Positions 5,514 to 6,522 of a stretch of 6,522 nucleotides of DNA are shown piece by piece. Location: positions 502 through 7,023 of the forward strand of contig VBLN01000129.1 in NCBI GenBank assembly GCA_005878685.1. The letters run 5' to 3'. A program made the position numbers and the translations under genes. The notes under the pieces are model-generated. The model searched no databases. It saw only the letters and a program-made list of their open reading frames with translations, and was not told the origin of the DNA. The first letter of the stretch is position 1; each line of letters opens with the position of its first letter. This DNA comes from Deltaproteobacteria bacterium. GTDB taxonomy: Bacteria > Desulfobacterota > Binatia > UBA9968.

Positions 5514-6522
5514 AGCGAGATTGCTCAGCTACTTCTAACAGATGGTTTTGAAGCGCATTAAAATGGCTTTTCCATGAATATCCTTCCGCCAGCCTTCTCG
5601 CTTGTTCCGAGATCCTCGGCCAAAAGGCAGGGCTTAACAGAGAAAGGACCTTTGTCTCGATCTCCAATGGATCATCAGGAAAGTCCAAAATCCCATGCTC
5701 CAATTCCTCCTTAACAACTTCGGCCGCGCCAACCGACCTGCTCACAAGAACGGGCAGTCCGGAGGCAAGGGCCTCCAAGACAACGTTGCCAAACGCCTCC
5801 TGCAGCGCCGGTAGGGCGAGCAAATCCGCGGCGCTGTAATAGTTCTCAACATCCTCTTGCAGGCCTGCAAATAAGACTTTTCCATTTGCCTCCCTTTGCG
5901 CCCAAGAAGCATAACGATTTTGTTGCGCGTCCTCTCCCACCACTAGGAGATAGACATCCGCCAAACGCGGCGAGGCCCACGCCTTTAAAAGACGATCCAG
6001 ACCCTTTCTGCGAAATCCACTCCCGACGAACAGAACCACAGGGGCATCTGTGGGAATCCTCCATTGACTCCTGATCTTCTGCCGCGCCAGTGTGCGGTTG
6101 CGCGGGTGAAAGCGTTCGTGATCGACGCCGTTGTAGATTACTGAAATTCTTTCCTCGGGGACCTGATAGGTCGCCATGATCTCATGCCTCACTTGGCGAG
6201 ACACTGCAAGGATTTTTCTAAAGTTCGACGGCTGATATTGACGCCTCTCAACCGCCAGGACGCTCCTGTGATAGACGCTGACTCGATGCCACACGCGGCC
6301 GGTGAACTTCCCTCCTTGTTCGATTTTCTGAAGAAAAACTTTGTGCGACCCGCCGCCGCTTCGTAGAACGTCCTGCCGGACCATCCTCCCAAATCCGACG
6401 GCGACATCGCAACGGTGAGAGCGGATCACCTTAGGAGCAAGAAAGGCAAAACTCAGCAGCCGCGCCGTCCTCCCAAGACCGAAGCTAGGAACCTTATGAA
6501 CCTGCGTTCCTTCAGGAGGTGG
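5506..6522 (-). CDS. WaaG-like GT4 glycosyltransferase, N-terminus beyond right window edge
   Basis: The frame stays open to the last base of the window, so the start is outside; the GTG at 6429 is internal, since the upstream codons continue with family-like sequence (VPSFGLGRTARLLSFAF). About 338 residues are visible, nearly the full GT-B enzyme, with perhaps 30-40 residues missing. It resembles LPS core glucosyltransferase WaaG/RfaG: CDVAVGFGRM (38-47 of the visible part), VERRQY, VSRQVRHEIMATYQVPEERISVIYNGVD, the donor-site GSGFRRKGLDR (167-177), which closely parallels the GS.F.RKG.DR of WaaG, and the GT4 E-x7-E motif in EAFGNVVLEALASGLPV (E242 and E250). WaaG adds a UDP-sugar-derived hexose to core heptose on the cytoplasmic side; the sugar and acceptor here are inferred only. 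The TAG stop (5506-5508) overlaps the kinase start by 8 bases, so the two are probably translationally coupled. Confidence 0.88.
   Translation of the reverse strand, partial: PPPEGTQVHKVPSFGLGRTARLLSFAFLAPKVIRSHRCDVAVGFGRMVRQDVLRSGGGSHKVFLQKIEQGGKFTGRVWHRVSVYHRSVLAVERRQYQPSNFRKILAVSRQVRHEIMATYQVPEERISVIYNGVDHERFHPRNRTLARQKIRSQWRIPTDAPVVLFVGSGFRRKGLDRLLKAWASPRLADVYLLVVGEDAQQNRYASWAQREANGKVLFAGLQEDVENYYSAADLLALPALQEAFGNVVLEALASGLPVLVSRSVGAAEVVKEELEHGILDFPDDPLEIETKVLSLLSPAFWPRISEQARRLAEGYSWKSHFNALQNHLLEVAEQSRCG

Noticed and set aside
5506..6429. GTG at 6429 as the start of the WaaG-like gene
   Set aside because: The frame stays open to the window edge and the upstream 31 codons encode sequence that fits the family, so the gene is truncated by the window rather than starting here.

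Overview
The window looks like part of a cell-envelope glycan (lipopolysaccharide core or related glycolipid) biosynthesis locus from a Gram-negative bacterium. The Gram-negative assignment rests on a WaaG-like glycosyltransferase directly followed by a WaaP/Kdo-kinase-family protein, enzymes that normally act on the LPS inner core. Base composition looks balanced, roughly half G+C by eye. The phylum cannot be named from this window. No tRNA, rRNA, insertion sequence, CRISPR array or long repeat was seen.

Layout. Six genes run leftward (minus strand), in transcription order: a WaaG-like GT4 glycosyltransferase whose N-terminus lies beyond the right edge (5506-6522); a WaaP/InaA-like sugar kinase (4638-5513, 8-base overlap); a polytopic GT39/ArnT-like GT-C glycosyltransferase (3116-4648, 11-base overlap); a DPM1-like GT2 glycosyltransferase (2320-3102, 13-base gap); a compact SAM methyltransferase (1613-2308, 11-base gap); and, after a 97-base gap, a second SAM methyltransferase with an N-terminal Cys4 zinc-ribbon-like segment (496-1515). 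The overlaps and short gaps indicate one transcript with translational coupling, at least down to the first methyltransferase. At the left edge a plus-strand gene, the C-terminal part of another GT2 glycosyltransferase (2-514), converges on the operon and overlaps its last gene by 19 bases tail to tail.

How the genes may work together (inference). The GT4 enzyme would extend a core or acceptor sugar in the cytoplasm and the kinase would phosphorylate a core sugar. The DPM1-like enzyme could charge a polyprenyl phosphate with a sugar, which the GT-C enzyme would then transfer on the periplasmic face, as in the ArnC/ArnT logic. The two methyltransferases would methylate sugars of the product or of a nucleotide-sugar precursor. 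All families are known. The window does not show a clearly undescribed system. The less ordinary points are the TTG/GTG start region of the last gene, with a strong but apparently orphan Shine-Dalgarno sequence, a small hairpin over a stop codon, and the particular combination of genes. No stretch longer than 300 bases lacks a gene; the only intergenic gap above 20 bases is 1516-1612.
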